Positions 18,511 through 27,409 of a stretch of 64,000 bases of DNA are shown here, one piece after another (position 1 is the stretch's first letter; each line of letters begins with the position of its first letter). This DNA comes from VXNE01 sp965116625 (GTDB lineage Bacteria; Pseudomonadota; Gammaproteobacteria; Pseudomonadales; Azotimanducaceae): assembly GCA_965116625.1 (NCBI GenBank), contig OZ220717.1, positions 3,720,001-3,784,000 on the forward strand, given 5' to 3'. Below the pieces are notes generated by a model that did no database searches, was not told the origin of the DNA, and worked only from the letters and a program-made list of their open reading frames with translations. The position numbers and the translations under genes were made by a program.

Positions 18511-19356
18511 TTAGAGAGCATCAAAGAAGCCAGTATCCGGTGTCACCCGCTCGACCGTCTCAGTGATTACCCCCAGCTCCTTTTCCCTGAGCAGCCGGCA
18601 CAACTCGACACCGTCAATCAGATCGATCGCCATAGCACCGTCCCTGACCGCCTCCCGTTCGGCATCCTTCGTGAACCTGCCCGTAGTGATGAATAGACCT
18701 TTGTCCGCTCGACCCGCCAAGGCTCCGCGGAAATCACGGATGCTGCTTGGGCCAACTGTCCCCGCATATCGCTTGCACTGGTAGTTCACGTGAAACGAGA
18801 GCAAATTCACGCGCAGCACGCCCGTACCGTCGATCCCGCCGTCGCCCGAACGCCCAGTCACCTCGACCCTCGTGAAACCGTGCTCCCTTAGCAGCCGCTG
18901 GCAAAGTCGCTCGAACGCGTCCGGCTCCATTTTCCGCAGTATTTCGAGCAGGGCGGCCTGCCACGACTCCTCTTCGGAGGGCTCTTTCGTCGCGTCGTTG
19001 ACGCCGTTCGTGTCTACGCGCGCATTGCGCGATCCGCTGCGATACTCCCTGCGCTGGCGGCGAAACAGCTCCCGCATCCGGTCCGGCGATCCGATACGCC
19101 GTCCAGACTCCGTCACCGTCCACACTCCGCGAGCCGAGTTTTCCACCGCCCCGATACTCCGCAACCGGGTGCGCGCCCAACCACATCGATTGGCGAATTC
19201 CGTCTGTGGGCCGTCGCCATGCAACACATCCAGAATGTCGTCCGTCAGCCCCAGATTCGTCGACACGCTGTCGTCCAGTTCGCGGATAGACGCCGATCCC
19301 CCCAGACTCTCCAGCGCCCCAAGCGTCGCCCACATCAGCTCCTCAAAGCTGGGCAT
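18511..19356 (-). CDS. Mrr-like restriction endonuclease
   Basis: This 281-residue protein has an N-terminal winged-helix Mrr-type domain (residues ~1-90) and a C-terminal PD-(D/E)XK nuclease: GRSGDGGIDG supplies the aspartate and NYQCKRYAG supplies the Q-x-K pair. DLIDGVELCRLL is the usual Mrr_cat ending. Mrr proteins cut modified or foreign DNA. I start at ATG 19356, where the winged-helix similarity begins; the longer open frame upstream is low-complexity shadow sequence. It is divergent from the NYN gene across ~170 bp, suggesting a shared control region. No methyltransferase lies beside it, as expected for a type IV enzyme. Confidence 0.82.
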   Translation of the reverse strand: MPSFEELMWATLGALESLGGSASIRELDDSVSTNLGLTDDILDVLHGDGPQTEFANRCGWARTRLRSIGAVENSARGVWTVTESGRRIGSPDRMRELFRRQRREYRSGSRNARVDTNGVNDATKEPSEEESWQAALLEILRKMEPDAFERLCQRLLREHGFTRVEVTGRSGDGGIDGTGVLRVNLLSFHVNYQCKRYAGTVGPSSIRDFRGALAGRADKGLFITTGRFTKDAEREAVRDGAMAIDLIDGVELCRLLREKELGVITETVERVTPDTGFFDAL

Positions 19357-19525
19357 TCTGGCCGGTTGTGCCACGAATCCGCTCCTTCCGCCACTCCGGT
19401 TTAGTTTCCCACATCGGCATGCCGCGGTGCGACGCACTCGTCCCATCCCGCCAAACGACATCCACCTAATTGACATCCCGCAGTACCGGGTGAGAGAGTG
19501 ATCGAACCGACCGAAATTCCCACGC

Positions 19526-20401
19526 ATGATCGAACGCCAGAACAAGAAACCCATCGGTATCGCCGCGCTGCTTGACTTCAGCCGCCGTCGCGCCGACCGA
19601 ACTCGTCGCCATGACCTGCTTCTACCGCCGCCCAGCACTGCGTGCGTCTACGTGGACATAGAAAACCTGAAAAACGCGGAACACGCCCGCGCCGTCATAG
19701 AGACCGTCGTCCGCGACTGGCCTGATGGTCTACCGCGCATCGGCCGTCTACGCCTCTACGCACCGGCAGACAAGACCGGCTTGTGGGGCGCCTGGGCCCC
19801 AGCCAGGTTTTCGGGTTTCGACATCCGCGTACGCGGTGTCCAGCGCTTCGCCCGCGACTCCAAGAATTCGGCCGATATGGCCATCGTTGCGGACGCGATC
19901 GCCGACTTCACCAGTGGGACCACCAATCACATCGCCGTCGTTAGCAACGATAGCGACTTTGGCGCGCTGTTCGTCAAAATCCAGGAACTTGCCTCCCGCT
20001 CAGGCGACGCGGAACAGCCGCCATTCCTGTGGATCAACCTAGCGGGTGGAAGCGGATTGTCCAAGGAGATCCAAGACTTCGTTCCCGAGCAGCTGCGGTG
20101 GGTCGTGACGCCGCCCCCAGGCCCGCGCGCCAAGACCGCTTCGAAACCTGCCCAGGGCAACGGCGCGGGCCTGCCGGCGAACCCGACGATCGTCCGTTGG
20201 CTGTTGAGCGAACTCCCTCCCGGTAGATTCAGGGCTGCAGATGTTGAGAAGATCATCAAGCGCCACTGCCCAGACCACCCCGCCGCGCAAACCACAGGCA
20301 CCTGCGGAGCATTTCTCGCCCGGCAGTTAATGCCGCTTCTGGGAGACAAGGGAGTGACAGTCGTGCGCCAGAACCCAAGGACCTACGAACTCGCCGGTTG
20401 A
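19526..20401 (+). CDS. NYN-domain putative nuclease with C-terminal OST-HTH/LOTUS-like region
   Basis: This 291-residue protein has a PIN-like NYN (LabA/DUF88) fold: VYVDIENLKN carries the first acidic residue, KNSADMAIVADAI the second, and VSNDSDFGALFVKI the third. These are predicted metal ligands of a ribonuclease. After a Pro-rich linker, residues ~215-285 look like an OST-HTH/LOTUS RNA-binding domain. It is divergently paired with the Mrr-like nuclease and lies next to the mttB duplicate. The domain pair is known in bacteria, but its biological role is unclear; with its neighbours it suggests a defence role (inference). Confidence 0.75.
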   Translation: MIERQNKKPIGIAALLDFSRRRADRTRRHDLLLPPPSTACVYVDIENLKNAEHARAVIETVVRDWPDGLPRIGRLRLYAPADKTGLWGAWAPARFSGFDIRVRGVQRFARDSKNSADMAIVADAIADFTSGTTNHIAVVSNDSDFGALFVKIQELASRSGDAEQPPFLWINLAGGSGLSKEIQDFVPEQLRWVVTPPPGPRAKTASKPAQGNGAGLPANPTIVRWLLSELPPGRFRAADVEKIIKRHCPDHPAAQTTGTCGAFLARQLMPLLGDKGVTVVRQNPRTYELAG

Positions 20402-20440
20402 CCGGTCCTCTGATCGCCCTTGCGGAGCGGTAGCCTGGGC

Positions 20441-20972
20441 CGACCTGCCTTTCGGCACCGCATGCGGCATGAGCGACGCCAAGTTCCCGGACTTCCAGGC
20501 CGGCGCGGAACGTGCCGCAACGGTGCTGTCGGCCGCGTTGTCCGGAGCGAACATCGTCTATGAATCGGCCGGCATGTATGCCAGCCTGCTGGGCACCTGC
20601 CCCGAAAGCCTGGTGCTGGACAACGACCTCCTCGGATCCGTCGGGCGCGCGACCCGCGGGATCGAAGTCAACTCCGATACGTTGAGCTTCGCCGAGATCG
20701 AGCAGATCTGCAGCAGCGGCGAAGGTCATTACCTGGGATCTGCGAACACCCTGCAGGTGATGCAAAGCGAGTACTTCTATCCGGACTTCAGCGACCGCAC
20801 GAGCCCGAACGTCTGGGAGGAACTGGGCAAGCCGGTGCTGCTGGCCGAGGCGATCAAGAAGACACGGGACATCCTCGCCACCCATGTGCCGCGCCACGTC
20901 AGCGACGAGGTCGACGCGCGATTGCGGGCAGAGTTCCCGATCTTCCTCTCCCCGGAGGCGATGGGGCGCTGA
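20441..20972 (+). pseudogene. Partial duplicate of mttB (3' third only)
   Basis: From CGACCTGCC at 20441 the sequence follows mttB 17032-17563 through the stop codon and a few bases beyond. By hand I count roughly 35 differences in 532 bp, and only about 5 of 177 residues change, so most differences are synonymous. An ATG at 20469 leaves 167 codons open, but the N-terminal two thirds and any normal start are missing. The synonymous pattern says this copy diverged while it still encoded a working protein, then lost its 5' part, probably when the island at 17.6-20.4 kb formed. A truncated product is possible but unlikely to be a methyltransferase. Confidence 0.85.
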
Positions 20973-21004
20973 CCGGTACGGCGGAGCGCTGGTCCGGCGG
21001 TCGG

Positions 21005-21395
21005 TTACTCGGGCCCAGACGCGTACCGATCGGCCCGAACGGTCCTGTCAGCTGCAAGCGTGACCTCCAGAACCTCCCCGGCAAGGCCGGTATCCCCGAT
21101 GGTTTCCAGCGCGTACTCAGACAGGTTCCGCTGGATGTCGAGGCGCATCAGACGGTGCGCCACGTTCAGGCAGACCAGTCCCGGATGGCGTGGCTCGCGT
21201 TTCATCAAGACGGTGAAGTCCGTCCTGTTGTGTGTCACCAGGACGTATCCGCCCATCCACCGCGCGCCGAGCCAGGGCCCAATCCTGACGAGACCGGAGA
21301 CCGAGCCAGGTCACATGTGTCGATGCTGGGAATCCGCGCTCGCGGGCGATGGCTGCGAGGCTGGGGCTCAGACACTCGTCAATGAGGAACTTCAA
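21005..21395 (-). pseudogene. DUF5615 PIN-like toxin, frameshifted
   Basis: Two minus-strand frames make one protein. MKFLIDECLSPSLAAIARERG...WALARRAVD starts at 21395, and GGYVLVTHNRTDF...GLVCLNV continues in the next frame to the stop at 21005. The joint falls at the CCC run 21253-21255; removing one base restores continuity. The N-terminal FLIDECLS and VTHNRTDF segments are the DUF5615 PIN-like toxin motifs. It overlaps the upstream DUF433 gene by 4 bp (ATGA), the usual antitoxin-toxin order. The frameshift may be real inactivation or a base-calling error in a homopolymer. Confidence 0.7.
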
Positions 21396-22000
21396 CGCGT
21401 GGCGGGCAGGTCATCGAGGGCGGTTTCGCTCGTCATGGCCGGCTTGCGTGTGCGCCAGTAGGGCTCCCTGCGCGGCCGCCCGCGGCGGGGATAGGCGCGC
21501 GCATAGATCGTCGCCAACTCGATCTGCGACTCCGAGAGCTGCGGAAACGCTTCGTGGATTGCGCCTGCACTGTCACCGTTCGCTAGCATGTCGGCGATGT
21601 CGTGGACAGGAATGCGGGTTCCTTTGAAGCACGGTGCCCCCAACAGCACGGCCTCGTCGCGCTCGACCGCGTCGCGAGCGCGCGAAAGCATGGAAAGGCC
21701 TCTGCTCACCTCGCCCTTCATCACCCTTACGTCCACGGACACGTTGCGCTCCCGTGCCATACCCGTATCAGGATGGTCGAGAAGATAGCGCACAAGGCGC
21801 CGCCGTCCGTCGAGCGTGAGAAGGTCCATCGTGTTGTGGGCGAGCTTAAGCCCCACCAGTGCGTCGCAATGGACCGCGCGGCCACGCCCATCGCCGCTCC
21901 CGCTGGCACCCAGCAGACCAGCGTCAATGATGCGATGCACCTGCTTGAGGGGCACCTCAGTGACACAAGCCGCCTCATTCGCCGACAAGGTGGGATTCAT
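21392..22000 (-). CDS. DUF433-domain antitoxin
   Basis: This 202-residue protein's C-terminal part (CFKGTRIPVHDIADMLANG and ELATIYARAYPRRGRPR) is the DUF433 domain, which binds and neutralises DUF5615 toxins. The N-terminal part has a MerR-like helix-turn-helix feel (LSANEAACVTEVPLKQVHRIIDAG). ATG 22000 is chosen because AGAGGG lies just upstream; the longer open frame is not supported. Its stop overlaps the start of the frameshifted toxin. If the toxin is dead, this antitoxin is an orphan. Confidence 0.72.
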   Translation of the reverse strand: MNPTLSANEAACVTEVPLKQVHRIIDAGLLGASGSGDGRGRAVHCDALVGLKLAHNTMDLLTLDGRRRLVRYLLDHPDTGMARERNVSVDVRVMKGEVSRGLSMLSRARDAVERDEAVLLGAPCFKGTRIPVHDIADMLANGDSAGAIHEAFPQLSESQIELATIYARAYPRRGRPRREPYWRTRKPAMTSETALDDLPATR

Positions 22001-22147
22001 AACGGCCCTCTGTTTATCTTTCCTTGATGTTGGAAAGAATATATCGGGGAGCCACGGCACGTCCACCGCCTGTACCGCCTGTTTCGGTGAGCGTGCGGAT
22101 CGCTTGTGACCGGTCAGGATGCGTTTCACGTTGATTCGTCATCTTGA

Positions 22148-22188
22148 AATGTATCCCATTTGTGGTACGTTTTTTCTGAAAGGAGGAG
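22148..22188 (+). promoter_or_regulatory. Promoter/operator and ribosome-binding site of the relB-like gene
   Basis: An imperfect palindrome at 22148-22171 (AATGTATCCCAT/TTGTGGTACGTT, 8 of 12 pairs) overlaps a possible -35 TTGAAA at 22144. AAGGAGGAG at 22180-22188 is a strong Shine-Dalgarno 3 nt before ATG 22192. Palindromes here are typical of autoregulated relBE-type operons. The local AT-rich composition stands out from the surroundings. Confidence 0.4.
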
Positions 22189-22191
22189 TCC

Positions 22192-22449
22192 ATGGCCAAG
22201 ACCGACATGATCCGCGCCCGCGTCGAACCGGACCTCAAGCGTGAAGCCGAGGCGGTGTTCTCGTGGCTGGGGCTCTCGGCGACCGAGGCGATCCGGTTGT
22301 TCTACAGGCAGGTGACCCTGCAGCACGGCCTGCCGTTTGCGGTGAAGATACCCAACGCCGAAACCCGCGAGGCGTTGCGGCAGGCCTACGAACGTGAGGA
22401 CCTCACTGAGTACGAAAGTCTGGACGATCTCAAGTCCGCGAATAGGTGA
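22192..22449 (+). CDS. RelB/DinJ-family antitoxin
   Basis: This 85-residue protein has a ribbon-helix-helix start (DMIRARVEPDLKREAEAVF) and LGLSATEAIRLFYRQV, the dimerisation helix characteristic of RelB/DinJ. LPFAVKIPNAETREAL is the toxin-binding tail. A strong ribosome-binding site precedes it. DinJ normally pairs with a YafQ-type ribosome-dependent RNase encoded just downstream; here only the first 24 codons of that toxin remain, so this antitoxin appears orphaned. Confidence 0.85.
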   Translation: MAKTDMIRARVEPDLKREAEAVFSWLGLSATEAIRLFYRQVTLQHGLPFAVKIPNAETREALRQAYEREDLTEYESLDDLKSANR

Positions 22450-22452
22450 TCC

Positions 22453-22527
22453 ATGCGCCTGCTCACGACGAAGCGCTTCGAGCGGGATCTGAGACTATGC
22501 AAACGACGCGGCAAGAACCTTGTCTAA
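22453..22527 (+). pseudogene. Truncated YafQ/RelE-type toxin (24 aa left)
   Basis: Starting 3 bp after the antitoxin stop, the frame reads MRLLTTKRFERDLRLCKRRG and stops at TAA 22525-22527. This matches the first helix of YafQ-type mRNA interferases, which are about 90 residues. The catalytic histidines and the rest are missing. The stop of the DMGDH-like gene on the other strand lies 8 bp further on, so the toxin was cut off at the island edge. Confidence 0.6.
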
Positions 22528-22534
22528 CCCGCCA

Positions 22535-24982
22535 TCAGCAACGAATACGCCTGTTCCCGGGGTCGTACATCGGCCTTGACGAGACCTCCGCCGGAATACG
22601 CTCCCCGGCCACCTCGATGCTGAAGCCCGCGTCTGGCACGTTCGGAACCTTCGCCGTATCGATGTAGCCGAGGCCGATGGCGCCTCCCAGCGTGTGGCCG
22701 TAGGCGCCGGACGTGACGTACCCGACCAGGGCGTCGTCGTGGAAGATGGGCTCGTTGTGGTAGAGCAACGGCTCCGGGTCCAAAAGCCGGAACTGCAGCA
22801 ACCGCTTTGCGGGCCCCGCCTCCCTGTCGCGGAGCAGCGCCTCCCGTCCGATGAACCCGCCGGGCTTGTCGAACTTCACGGCAAAGCCCAAGTCCGCTTC
22901 CAGCGGGGTGTCCTCGTCGGTGATGTCGTGGCCCCAATGCCGGTAGGCCTTCTCGATGCGCAGCGAGTCCAGCGCGTGATAGCCGGCGTGGGCAAGGCCA
23001 AAGGGTGCGCCCGCAGCGACGATGGTGTCGTAGACGCCTGGCGTGAACTCGGTCGGGATGTAGAGTTCCCAGCCGAGTTCGCCGACATAGGTGATCCGGG
23101 AAGCGCGCACCAGCGCGTAACCGACTTCGATTTCCCGACTGTTCGCGAACGGGAAGGCCTCGTGCGAGAGATCGTTCGGGGTCAGTGACTGCAACAACGC
23201 CCGGGCGTTCGGCCCCATGATCGAAATCACGCCCATGGCCGAGGTGACGTTGGTCAGCACGCAGTGGGCGTCGGGCGGGATGTGCCGTTGCAGCCAGTCG
23301 AAGTCCCGCACTTCCGTGGCCGCGGCGGTGACGACCAGGTAGTCGTCTCGGGTAAGCCGCGTGACGGTGAGGTCCGCCTCGATGCCGCCCCGGTCGTTCA
23401 GCCATTGCGTGTAGACGATGCGGCCCGGGCGCACGTCCACATCGTTCGTGCAGACACGGTTCAGCACCCGGGCGGCGTCCCGTCCCTGCAGCCGGAACTT
23501 GCCGAAGGACGAAAGGTCGAACAGCCCTACCCGCTCACGCACCGCCCGGTGTTCCGCGGCGGAATGCTCGAACCAGTTCTGCCGTCCGTAGCTGTACTCG
23601 TAGCGGGCCAGGCCCGGTTCCGGCGCGTACCAGTTGGGCCGCTCCCAGCCCGCGAGTTCGCCGTGGCACGCCCCGATGGACTGCAGCCGATCGTGGAGCG
23701 GCGATCGGCGGACTCCCCGGGCGGTGTCGTATTGACGGTAAGGATAGTGCGTGGCGTACAGCAGGCCGAGGCTCTCCGAGACCCGTTCGCGGAGGTATTT
23801 CCGGTTGCGCTGGAAGGGATGATTGCGGCGCACGTCCACTTCCCACAGATCCGACGGCGGGTGCCCGAGACGAATCCACTCCGTGACCACGCGGCCGATG
23901 CCGCCGGCGGACTGCAGGCCAATGGAGTTCAGTCCGGCCGCGACGAAACAGTTGTCGAGCTCTGGCGCTTGGCCGAGGTGGTAGCGCACGTCCGGGGTGA
24001 AACTCTCCGGCCCGCAGAAGAACGTCGAGAGCCCGGCGGACTCCAGCGCCGGGACCCGCACCATGGCCTGTTCGAGGATCGGTTCGAAATGCTCGAGGTT
24101 GCCGGCGATCTCGTCGAAGCTGAAGTCCTCGGGGATGCCCTCCATGCCCCAGGGGCGGGCGTGGGGTTCGAAAGCGCCCACGAGGAGCCGGCCCGCGTCG
24201 TACTTGTAGTAGGTGCAGGCGTCGTAGTCGCGCACCACCGGGAAGTCCACATCCAGCCCCGCCACCGATTCGAACAGGGCGTAGTAGTGCTCGCAGGCAT
24301 GCAGGGGCACGTTCACCCCGACCGTCGCCGCCAGCTCCCGGGTCCACATGCCGGCGCACAACACGACGCAGTCCGCATCGATATCGCCGTGTTCGGTGGT
24401 CACGCCGGTGACGCTGCCGCCTGCGGTACGGATATCCGTGACAGTCAGGTTCTGGAAGATGCGCGCCCCGGCGGTTCGGGCGCCCCTGGCAAGTGCGTTG
24501 GTGATGTCCACCGCGTTGGCGTAGCCGTCGGAAGGAATGTGAATGCCCCCGAGCACGTCCGCTGTTTGCAGTAGCGGAACCCGGGCCGCGATGGCCTCGG
24601 GCGTGACGACTTCCACCTCCAGCCCGAACACCTTCGCCATCGACGCGCCGCGCTTCAGTTCTTCAAACCGCTCCTCGTCGGTCGCCAGCGAATAGGAGCC
24701 GCAGCGCCGGTAGCCGGTCGCCTGGCCGGTTTCCGCCTCGAGGCGCCGGTAGAGGCTGCTCGTATAGCGCGCCAGCTCGGTCATGTTGATGGACGTGCGC
24801 AGTTGCCCCACCAGTCCTGCCGCATGCCAGGTGGTGCCCGAGGTGAGTTGCCTGCGTTCGAGCAGCGTCACGTCCGAAACCCCGGCCCGCGCCAGGTGGT
24901 AGGCGACCGAGCAGCCGATCACGCCGCCGCCGATCACGACCACGCTGGCGCGATGTGGCAGGCCGTCAGGACGAGGCGCCAT
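22535..24982 (-). CDS. Dimethylglycine/sarcosine dehydrogenase-like flavoprotein (paralogue 2)
   Basis: This 815-residue protein has the same layout as the copy at 13534: Rossmann FAD site VVVIGGGVIGCSVAYHL (residues 14-30), TTWHAAG with the expected covalent-FAD histidine at residue 53, FAO domain, then GcvT domain with YVGELGWELYIPTEF and a C-terminal barrel. It begins 6 bp after the end of the third paralogue on the minus strand, so they form one operon. Sequence outside the motifs differs clearly from the other two copies, suggesting a different N-methyl substrate. The product would be methylene-THF plus a demethylated amine. Confidence 0.87.
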   Translation of the reverse strand: MAPRPDGLPHRASVVVIGGGVIGCSVAYHLARAGVSDVTLLERRQLTSGTTWHAAGLVGQLRTSINMTELARYTSSLYRRLEAETGQATGYRRCGSYSLATDEERFEELKRGASMAKVFGLEVEVVTPEAIAARVPLLQTADVLGGIHIPSDGYANAVDITNALARGARTAGARIFQNLTVTDIRTAGGSVTGVTTEHGDIDADCVVLCAGMWTRELAATVGVNVPLHACEHYYALFESVAGLDVDFPVVRDYDACTYYKYDAGRLLVGAFEPHARPWGMEGIPEDFSFDEIAGNLEHFEPILEQAMVRVPALESAGLSTFFCGPESFTPDVRYHLGQAPELDNCFVAAGLNSIGLQSAGGIGRVVTEWIRLGHPPSDLWEVDVRRNHPFQRNRKYLRERVSESLGLLYATHYPYRQYDTARGVRRSPLHDRLQSIGACHGELAGWERPNWYAPEPGLARYEYSYGRQNWFEHSAAEHRAVRERVGLFDLSSFGKFRLQGRDAARVLNRVCTNDVDVRPGRIVYTQWLNDRGGIEADLTVTRLTRDDYLVVTAAATEVRDFDWLQRHIPPDAHCVLTNVTSAMGVISIMGPNARALLQSLTPNDLSHEAFPFANSREIEVGYALVRASRITYVGELGWELYIPTEFTPGVYDTIVAAGAPFGLAHAGYHALDSLRIEKAYRHWGHDITDEDTPLEADLGFAVKFDKPGGFIGREALLRDREAGPAKRLLQFRLLDPEPLLYHNEPIFHDDALVGYVTSGAYGHTLGGAIGLGYIDTAKVPNVPDAGFSIEVAGERIPAEVSSRPMYDPGNRRIRC

Positions 24983-24988
24983 GAATCG

Positions 24989-27409
24989 TCAGGCGCGCAA
25001 GCGGTGGTTGGCCGAATCGTAGACCGGGTCTTCGCGGACGGTCACCTGCCGCCGTTGCCCGAGCACGTCGACCGTCAACCCGTCACCTGCGTCGGCCAGC
25101 GACGGCGGAACGTAACCGAAGCCGAGACTCAGGCCCACAGCGTGGCCGTAGCCGCCGGAAGTGGTCACCCCGACGCAGCGGTCGCCGGCGAAGATCGGCT
25201 CGCCCCCCTGCACGTCCGCATCGCCCGCATCGAGGCTGAAGTAGATGAGTTGCAGCGGGCGGTCCTCCCCTTCAAGCGAGCGCAGGGTCGCCCCCCGGCC
25301 GATAAAGTCACCCTTGTCGAGCTTGATGAAGCGTTCCATGGCCGCCTCGAACATCGTGACCTCGTTGGTCAGTTCCGCGCCCCAACTTCGGTAGGCCTTT
25401 TCCAGCCGCAGGCTGTTGACCGCGTAGAGGCCGAAGTTGCGAATGCCATGCCCTGCCCCCGCCTCCACCAGCGCGTCATACAGCCCCTCCATGTGTTCCA
25501 TGGCCGGGTGCAGTTCCCAGCCAAGTTCGCCGACATAGTTCACCCGCAGCGCCCGCACCGACATCCCGGCGATGTCGATTTCCTTGCCGGTCAGCCAGCG
25601 AAAGGCGCCGCTGTCCAGGGGCGCGTCCGTCAGCCGGGCCAGCACCGAGCGGGCGTGCGGCCCGGCCAGCACCAGCACGCCGCGCCGGTCGGTGACGTTC
25701 TCGATGTGCACCTGCTCTCCCGGGCGCCGGCCCTGCAACAGGTGGTCGAGATCGCGCAATTCGGCACCGGCGGCGGAAAGCACGTAGAAGGTTTCGTCGT
25801 CCAGGCGGGTGATGGTCACTTCCGCGCCGATGCGCCCGCCCTCCGAAAGCAGGTGGGTGAGCGTGATGCGGCCGCGTCCCGGCACGCGGTTGGCGCACAG
25901 CCGATCCAGCATCGTCCGCGCATCGGGGCCCGTCACGTCGTACTTGGCGAATCCCGAGAGGTCCAGGATGCCGACCCGCTCGCGTACGGCCAGGCACTCC
26001 TCGCGCACCAGCTCGAACACGTTGTTGTGGCGGAAGCTGTACTGTTCCTCGCGGCCGTCCGGCGAGAACCACTTGGGCCGCTCCCAGCCGAAGGTCTCGG
26101 TGAATACGCAGCCCTGGGCCTTGAGCCTGTCGTACAGGGGGCTGGTCCGACAGGCGCGGGCCGCCGGCAGTTCTTCCCCGGGCAACGCCGTGGCATAGGT
26201 CCTGCCGTAGTCCTGGCGCCCCTTGGCCCGCATGTAGTCGACATCGGCAAACACGCCGAAGCGCCGGGGGTCGAAGCCGGTCATGTTGATCTCGGAGTCG
26301 CCGTGCAGCATCCACTGCGCCAGGTACTTGCCGCTACCCGCGCCCTGGGCAATGCCGAAGGACGAGCCGCAGCAGAGCCAGAAATTGCGAAGCCCGGCCA
26401 CCGGGCCGAGCAGCGGCAGCCCGTCGGGGCTGTGGGATATGGCGCCGTTGACGATGCGCCTGATACCCGCCGGTTCGAACACGGGCATGCGTTCCATGGC
26501 GCGCCCCAGCCAGGGCATCAGGCGCTCGAGGTCTTCGGTAAAGAGTTCGCTTTCGGATTCCCAGTGCGGCAATCCGTCCGGTGGCCAGGCTTCGGCGGGC
26601 ACCGCCTCGTAGATGCCGATCAGGCCGGACTGCTGCTCCTGGCGCATGTAGGCGGAGGCGAAGGGGTCGCGGGTCACGGGGAGTTCTTCGCTTCTGTCCG
26701 CCAGTTCCGGCACCGGCCCGGAGACCAGGTAGTGGTGCTGGATGTTGCAGATCGGGAGGTCCGTTCCCACCATCTGCGCCACCTGCCGGGCATAGCAACC
26801 GGCGGCGTTGACGACGGTTTCGGCAACGACGGACCCCTGTTCCGTGACCACTTCCCATTCGCCGCCCGGCAGCGCATTGATATCGGTCACCCGGTTGCCC
26901 CGCACGATGCTGGCGCCCATGTCGCGCGCGCCCCTCGCCATCGCCTGGCAGAGCCCCGACGGGTCCGCGTGGCCATCATTGCGGGTCCAGGCGCCGGCCA
27001 GCACGCCGTCCGTCGAGATAAAGGGATTGAGCCTCGCGATCTCGCCGACATCGACGATCTCCATGTGGTAGCCGACGTTGTCGGCGATTCCGCGCAGGTA
27101 GCGGAACCAGTCGAGATCCCGCTCGGTGAGCGCGAAGCGGACGCTGCCGCAGCCATGCCAGCCGACGGCCTGACCGGTCAACTGCTCCAGCTTCCGGTAC
27201 AGGGTGACGCTGTATTCGTGAATCTTGGCGAGGTTGTAGTTGCCGACCAGGTTGGGGCATTGGCCGGCCGCGTGCCAGGTCGAGCCGGACGTCAACTCGC
27301 CCTTCTCGATCAGCAGGACATCGCGGCATCCCTCTGCCGCCAGGTGGTAGAGCAGGCCAACGCCCATGATGCCGCCGCCGACGATGACAATGCGCGCCTG
27401 GTTCTCCAT
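24989..27409 (-). CDS. Dimethylglycine/sarcosine dehydrogenase-like flavoprotein (paralogue 3)
   Basis: This 806-residue protein opens with RIVIVGGGIMGVGLLYHL (FAD Rossmann) and has STWHAAG, with the likely covalent-FAD histidine at residue 46. FAO, GcvT (YVGELGWELHPAME) and C-terminal barrel domains follow. It resembles paralogue 1 more than paralogue 2 in its N-terminus (SGSTWHAAG). It is the first gene of a two-gene minus-strand operon and is divergent from the corrinoid-protein gene across 317 bp, which likely holds promoters for both directions. Confidence 0.87.
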   Translation of the reverse strand: MENQARIVIVGGGIMGVGLLYHLAAEGCRDVLLIEKGELTSGSTWHAAGQCPNLVGNYNLAKIHEYSVTLYRKLEQLTGQAVGWHGCGSVRFALTERDLDWFRYLRGIADNVGYHMEIVDVGEIARLNPFISTDGVLAGAWTRNDGHADPSGLCQAMARGARDMGASIVRGNRVTDINALPGGEWEVVTEQGSVVAETVVNAAGCYARQVAQMVGTDLPICNIQHHYLVSGPVPELADRSEELPVTRDPFASAYMRQEQQSGLIGIYEAVPAEAWPPDGLPHWESESELFTEDLERLMPWLGRAMERMPVFEPAGIRRIVNGAISHSPDGLPLLGPVAGLRNFWLCCGSSFGIAQGAGSGKYLAQWMLHGDSEINMTGFDPRRFGVFADVDYMRAKGRQDYGRTYATALPGEELPAARACRTSPLYDRLKAQGCVFTETFGWERPKWFSPDGREEQYSFRHNNVFELVREECLAVRERVGILDLSGFAKYDVTGPDARTMLDRLCANRVPGRGRITLTHLLSEGGRIGAEVTITRLDDETFYVLSAAGAELRDLDHLLQGRRPGEQVHIENVTDRRGVLVLAGPHARSVLARLTDAPLDSGAFRWLTGKEIDIAGMSVRALRVNYVGELGWELHPAMEHMEGLYDALVEAGAGHGIRNFGLYAVNSLRLEKAYRSWGAELTNEVTMFEAAMERFIKLDKGDFIGRGATLRSLEGEDRPLQLIYFSLDAGDADVQGGEPIFAGDRCVGVTTSGGYGHAVGLSLGFGYVPPSLADAGDGLTVDVLGQRRQVTVREDPVYDSANHRLRA

